A stretch of DNA of 64,000 nucleotides, taken from the NCBI GenBank assembly GCA_039720395.1, contig CM077833.1, positions 7,269,036 through 7,333,035 on the forward strand, given 5' to 3'. The translations under genes were made by a program, and so were the position numbers. This stretch comes from Liquidambar formosana (lineage: Eukaryota > Streptophyta > Magnoliopsida > Saxifragales > Altingiaceae). Position 1 is the stretch's first letter; each line of letters opens with the position of its first letter. Under the pieces are notes generated by a model, which worked only from the letters and a program-made list of their open reading frames with translations, was not told the origin of the DNA and searched no databases. Shown here in pieces: positions 58,452-64,000 of the stretch.

Positions 58452-61400
58452 TGTCAAACCCCATTTTTGCCACCTTAGCTAGGGTTTGTCATTTCATGTG
58501 TCTTTTTGTTTCCTTTTTGAGTCTAGTCTTTTGCATTGAGTTTCTAGAGTCTTGAGGATGATGTGTATGAATTTTGGTTCTATTTAGAGTTGATCTTGAG
58601 GGTTAATAAGAACTTTTGTGACTTGAGGGGTATAACCGTCTTTAGGTCACAAACTTTCCATTTGACCTTGAAATGATCTCCAAGTTACCAATTGGAGTTC
58701 ATATGGATGCATTTGAGGTATTTATGAGTTCAATTCGATGAATTGATGGTTCGAGATTAGAATGGCTCAATATGGCTTGGGTTGGTTAAGAGACCTATTT
58801 CGGGTTAGCTCGAATTGGCTCATGATTTTCACTCCATGACTATTCATTTGACTTTGATTAGTCTTAATTTCATCCCCAAATGTGTTTAGGGAAGTTGAAT
58901 TTCGAATTGAAAGACATTCGGTGGAACCCTATGTGCATACCTAAGCTAAGCGACGGTGGGGCATAGCGGTTAACCACCTTTGTAGGACCTAACCATGCAG
59001 CCATGGTTAGGGTTTCTCACCCTCAAGTGACTCAAATTACATTCCCTTTCGAAACATGATCGTTTTGGACTTCGTTTCGTCAAAATCGGAGTTGATTTGG
59101 GCCCTGAAACACATTTGGAAGTCGAAAAGGTCAGAAATGGGCATAAGCTGACGAGGCCTCGGGTGACCACCCAGGCCTGGGCGGCTAGCCGCCTGGGCCC
59201 AGGTGGCTAGCTGCCCAGCCCCAGGTGGTCACCTGAGCCTTTTTCCATTTTTTTGAGTGCTGAAGCAGATCCCTCCCTATTTCCTCGGATTTGTCCGCCT
59301 CCAGCCGCCATTCAACCCTATTTTCAACCCTAATTGACCTACTTGAGCCCTAAGGGAGTCTCTAAGAGCCCTTGGATCAACACCTAGGGTTTTAATCCCA
59401 ACCATTGAGGGTTTTCCCTCAAACCTTATAAATACCCCCTTATACTTCAGCACTAGGGGAGGCATTTTTTCTGGAGAGAAAGAGACTTGGAGGCAGTTAT
59501 AACCATCCTTAGGATAGTTTAACCTAAATTTTGAGTGAGAGAGTGAGAGAGAAATCTTAGAGGAGGGCTGTGTTGGGAATCGAACAAGAGGGAAAAATTG
59601 AAGTGCGGAATATAAAAATTTTTCCTATGATTCCCAATCCCATGAATCTAACTATGCATAACACAAAATCAAACCCTAACTACGAAGAGGGTTAGAACAC
59701 TTACAGAATTTTTGTCTTCTCCTTTTTGCTCCAAGCTTTGATTCCGGACAGCGGTGAATGAGCAGCCCAAGTGTGCTGCCTCCAACGGTATCCACACCTA
59801 GCTAGAGCTTCAAGTCCTTTCCTTCTTTCCCATGTTGTTGCTAGAGTAGGAGAAGAGAGGAGAGAGAGAGAGGGAGGCTGGAAATTCTGGCCAGCCCTTG
59901 GGGAGTTCCAAAAGTAATGATGTCACACATCATAGTGTGACTTAAATAGTCCACACTAAAGGGGCCGGCCCTAGGGGGGAAACCCTTTTAGGGTTTTGTG
60001 GAATTTCCCTAAATTGCACAATAACCCCTATTGTTTATATCAAATACAAACATGGCCTCAAAGAACTATTCTTTATGCACTCATACCCTTTCTCTCATAG
60101 ACTTAAAAGCTCATCTTGCATGATCAGTGTGTGACCCATTGGGTTCACATCATCAAGTAGTAGGAATAGCACAAGATGTGCACAATGGAACTCTTTCCAT
60201 TTAGGGTTTAATTGGAACTCCTTCCAATTCCCTAATTGATAATAACTCATTTATATCAATTAGGGCTTCTACTAACCATGAGTAACACCTAGCATATGGC
60301 TCATGGTGTGGTCCTTAATGAGGTGAATAGTCATTTACAAAGAACCCTTCTGTTATAGTTTATAGGTTACAATTGCATCCTTCCTTCAACACAATGTCTC
60401 CAATTGAACTAATAGGACATGGAAGTCTGTCAAGTCCCTAGTTCAATTACTTTATACTCATTCATAGATATCAACTCATTGATGAACTCATGAAACTCTT
60501 TTCATATTCATCCTACCATGGCCATGGATTTAATGAGTTATATTATGAATGCTATGTGAGACATTCTCTCTCTTTTTCCTGAGAGTGATGGATCCCTTGT
60601 TGATCACTCACATGCCTTCATACACATAGCAGTAGGGCCAATGAACACCTTTACAGACCCCTGAATAGGATCTGCACTTAGTGTTATCAAACTTCTAAAG
60701 CTACATGCATAAGACAACTATGGTGTCTCAGGTCTAAGGATTACTTGTACCACTATAACAATGAGAAACTGATTGACAGGCAGGATAAAACTCCATTCAG
60801 TTTATCTCATATCTTTGGTCACATTCAGTGTACCTATTCTCGTAATAGGCATCCCACTTGTTGGTTGTAGTGTCTCCACACAAATAGCTTGAGACTAGCT
60901 ATCCTCCTATAGAGTCAACCTAACAAGTGCTAGTCCTATGGTTCATTACTGTCCATCATAGTGAACCTTCAACTAGGAATGCTTTAGGAATTTAGTACAG
61001 AGATATATTTACAGTCTCAAAATTACAACTCTTTGTAATTCCATATTCTCAACTCTAACTCCATGGACATATTATGTAAATATAAATGATGCATGTAAAC
61101 ATAATAGAATAAGCCCTTTTATTAAATCAATAATAAATGTGACATACATAAATGAAATCAAATGATTGTTCCTAATCCCTAAACAATCATCTCTATGATT
61201 GGCTCTAGGGCATAATCCTAACAGGCTGGAGCTTTGCTTGAAGGCTTGAAGGAGAGTGTTTCCAGTAGTACACAAGAGGAGAAGAAGACTCTAGAGCAGT
61301 AAGGTTCTACATATAGGTATACCTCCTTTCCTCTCTTTTAAATTAGGGTTTTGCATTGAATAACTATTATTTCATGCTCAAGCTTATGTTTTTATCATGT

Positions 61401-63187
61401 GTTGATACTTCTATTAGCTAGTATGCATGATTAGGATATTGTTTATGGCTGGTTTTGCATGATATAAAGTTATTCCATGTGATTTTGTGTGTAGTTGTGA
61501 CTTTAGGGTTTCCTTAGTGCTGAAATTGGTTTTCTACATGAAATAACTCTTTTGCGTATTAAAGCATATGTTTTTATCATGTTTTGCTACTCTTATTAGT
61601 TAGTATGCATGATTAGGATGATGTTTATGGGTTGTTTTGCATGCTGAAGTGTTATTTCATGTAATTTAATGCACAGTTGGGATTCTAGGGTTTCTCTTAT
61701 GCTGAAATTGAGATTATGCTTAGAATAGCTATATTTCATGTGTAAGCCTATGCCTTTGTCATGTGTTGATCATTCTATTGGTTAATATGCATGGTTAGAA
61801 TCCTGTTCATATTCGGTTTTGCATGATTTAGGGTTATTTCATGTGATTTTATGCACAATTGTGATTCTAGGGTTTTTATCATCCTTGTGTTGGTTTAGTT
61901 GCATATAGCATGGTAGCTTAGCATTTTTCTTGAGTTTTTCTTCATAGTTGATGTATATGTGCTGCATATTAGATAACTATGATATTTTTGCATTCATGGT
62001 AGTTGATTTTAGGTTTGTTTGCATGTTATTGCATATAGGGCTGAATTAGGGTTTATGTTATTTCATGATTCGTGTTGTTTACATGATTTGTGGGAGATTT
62101 TAAGCCTTATTTCGATTCTGTCTAGATTTGTTTCCTGTCCTTAATATGATATTTTGAGCATGTGTTAGCTTATGTTTAAGCATGATAATTGCTTGGATAG
62201 AAACTAGGTTTGTTTATTGGTATTGTTGGTGTGTTTTGCATGCAAATTGCAAGTACATGAGAGGTACAAACCCATAGAAAGTGGGATATGACAAGTGCAA
62301 CTACCCCACCAATGTGGGTGGTTATTTTGGCTATTGCGAGATGAAATCTTGCAAATAAAGTAACTACCTTATGTAATAGGGTGGTTATTTTTTGACAGGT
62401 TGCTTTTGCTTAGAGATAAGTTGGGTATGAAGGTGCCCTAATTCACCTTTCTTTCCTTTCCTTGAAACTTTCCTTTATCCCTCTTAGGGTTATTACCTAA
62501 TAGAGGGGTATGGTAATTCCTATAGTTTCCATTCATAAAGAAATGCCTTTTAAATCAAAGTTTCTATCTTTATTAAATATCCATATTTTCTAAAGATCTT
62601 TTGAGAATCATTTATTTTTGGAAACTTACCATATTTCTTATGAAAGGAAACTTAGGGTTTACCATAAGCCTCTATTAGGTTATAACCCTAATTCGTTTCG
62701 AACTACGTGGACTTTGATCCATGTATTTCCATAGATGGTACGTAGGCGCTCTTCGTGAGGTTCAAGTCCGCCCTAAGATACTAAGTATCCTAGGTTTTCT
62801 TTCTCCTTTTTCTCTTTTCTATTTTTCTTTGATTTATTTGATTATGTGGATGAATGAATGGATGATATGCATGCTGTCTTGTGATGATAATTATTAATTG
62901 ATGTGTGTTTAAGACTTTGATTTAGCCTAATTAAATTAAGAGACTGTTTAAGGCGATATGGGTGCCTATAGGCTTTGCCTAGAACCTTCCCATATCGTAA
63001 CTTAGCCTCCGAATTCATAATCTTTGGTTTCCAAAAGACTTTTTGCCTTTCCATTTTTAAACATGGAGTCACTTGTTTTGGAAAATAAAACATTTTAGGA
63101 TTTTCTTCTTTTCCCTTAAAAAATGAGGTGGCGACTCCCTTTTCAACCCATGTGGGCCTACACGCCACGCCTTTTTCAGGGTCCACA
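58452..63187 (+). repeat. Element B 3' LTR, split by a solo LTR
   Basis: It begins TGTCAAACCCC and ends GGGTCCACA. Without the inserted solo LTR and one duplicated pentamer it is about 3.08 kb, the size of the 5' LTR. Many substitutions separate the two, so B is older than the Sirevirus and E3. The TATA box is at 59427-59434. Confidence 0.88.
59571..61223 (-). repeat. Solo LTR of the E1/E2/E3 Copia family
   Basis: The 1653-bp LTR begins TGTTGGGAATCG and ends CCTAACA. It has perfect target copies GGCTG at 59566-59570 and 61224-61228 and no internal sequence, so it is a product of LTR-LTR recombination. Its TATA box is changed (ACTTAAATAG). Confidence 0.93.
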
Positions 63188-64000
63188 CTTTCATATGCAA
63201 AAGAGTTATTTCATGCAAAACCTTAATTTCAGCACCATAGGAACCCTGAATCACAACTTCACATAAAATCACATGGAATAACACTATAACATGCATAACT
63301 AACCATGGATGATATTCTTATCACATATATTAACCAGTAGAAGTATCAATATATGATAAAAATTCAACCTTGAACATGAAATAATGCTATTCTAGGCATG
63401 AACCCTAATTTGAATGAAAGAGAAGAAGAGAGGAAGGTATACCTATGGTAGAACCTTCTTGCTGCTGTAGAGACCCCTTCTCCTCTTATGAACTTATTGG
63501 AAACACTCTCCTCCAAGCCTTCAAGCAAAGCTCCAACCCTCCTTTAAGCTCTCTCTCTCACCCTTTCACTCAGAAATTAGGTTAAAATGCCCTAAGGATG
63601 GCTGTAATTGCCTCTAAGTGCTTCCCCCAATGCTGAAGCATAGTGGGGTATTTATAGAGTTTGAGGGAAATCCCTCAATGGCTGGGATTAAAACCCTAGT
63701 TATTGATCCAAGGATCCTTAGAGACTTCCTTGGGGCTCAAGTAGGTCAATTAGGGTTGAAAATAAGGAGGAATGGGGGCTGGAGGCGGAAAAATATGTCA
63801 AAATAGAAAGGAATATAAAAAAAACCCTAAAAATGAGGAAGTCCCTCAGTTGACCACCCAGGGCTGGGCGGCTAGTAGCTTGGGCCTGGGAGGCTAGCCT
63901 CCTGGCCTTGCGCGGTGACCCGAGGGCTCCATCATCACATGCCATTTTTGCACTGCTTCGCCTTCCAAAAGTGTTTTCGGGGGTGGTCAAACGAAGTCCG
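63188..64000 (-). repeat. Element C Gypsy LTR, right part (antisense)
   Basis: It continues the antisense LTR broken at 40885 and runs off the window. The TATA box (minus) is at 63649-63656 and the GC hairpin module at about 63845-63924. ORFs on either strand match LTR frames and are not genes. Confidence 0.8.

Larger units (their letters stand above)
40886..63187 (+). mobile_element. Ogre/Tat-like Gypsy element B with antisense cargo
   Basis: Full element: 5' LTR, primer region, decayed gag-pol, two antisense cargo genes, two tandem arrays, purine tract, 3' LTR with a nested solo LTR. Flanks are CTTTA (40881-40885) and CTTTC (63188-63192), consistent with a five-base duplication with one later change, since related LTRs read GCTTTAATATGC at that site. 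Long LTRs, protease DNG motif, a probable intron before RT, and antisense genes after pol fit the Tat/Ogre branch. Confidence 0.88.

Overview
The window is plant nuclear DNA made entirely of nested LTR retrotransposons. I found no host gene, tRNA, rRNA or CRISPR array. The evidence is Ty1/Copia and Ty3/Gypsy proteins, initiator-Met primer sites, plant TATA boxes, GT-AG introns in transposon cargo and many AAACCCTA-type boxes. It fits a repeat-rich block of a large angiosperm genome; I cannot name the species.

Nesting. The outermost host is an LTR of a Gypsy element on the minus strand (element C, seen at 39932-40885 and 63188-64000). Two related plus-strand Ogre/Tat-like Gypsy elements sit in it. 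Element A (13434-39931) is only its 3' part. Element B (40886-63187) is complete. Element A was then hit three times: by a minus-strand Copia (E2, 6187-13433) that itself holds a plus-strand Copia of the same family (E1, 1-6186); by a complete Sirevirus-type Copia (14773-24428, target duplication CATTG); and by a complete minus-strand Copia (E3, 28493-38085, duplication ATTTC). Element B's 3' LTR carries a solo LTR of the E1/E2/E3 family (59571-61223, duplication GGCTG).

Proteins. The Sirevirus has gag, pol and a third ORF with its own TATA box. Its two LTRs look identical, so it is the youngest insertion, but one stop codon lies just before the reverse-transcriptase YVDD. E1 and E3 are coding-poor Copia elements; E2 is the same family with decayed coding remnants. 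All three carry a leader that is about 3.5 kb long in E2 and E3. Element B has a decayed gag-protease-RT-RNase H-integrase. Downstream of pol it carries two antisense cargo genes: a seven-exon plant-mobile-domain gene, whose exons are all multiples of three, and a single-exon gene resembling DUF7745.

Main signals. (1) The antisense spliced cargo gene is present in both Gypsy copies. (2) One GC-rich hairpin module lies upstream of the Gypsy LTR promoter and of both antisense cargo genes. (3) CAGTCGACTG-type palindromes cluster upstream of both the Sirevirus LTR TATA and the internal TATA of its third ORF. (4) The Copia leader has three hairpins that share one constant loop on different stems, with pairing kept in three elements.
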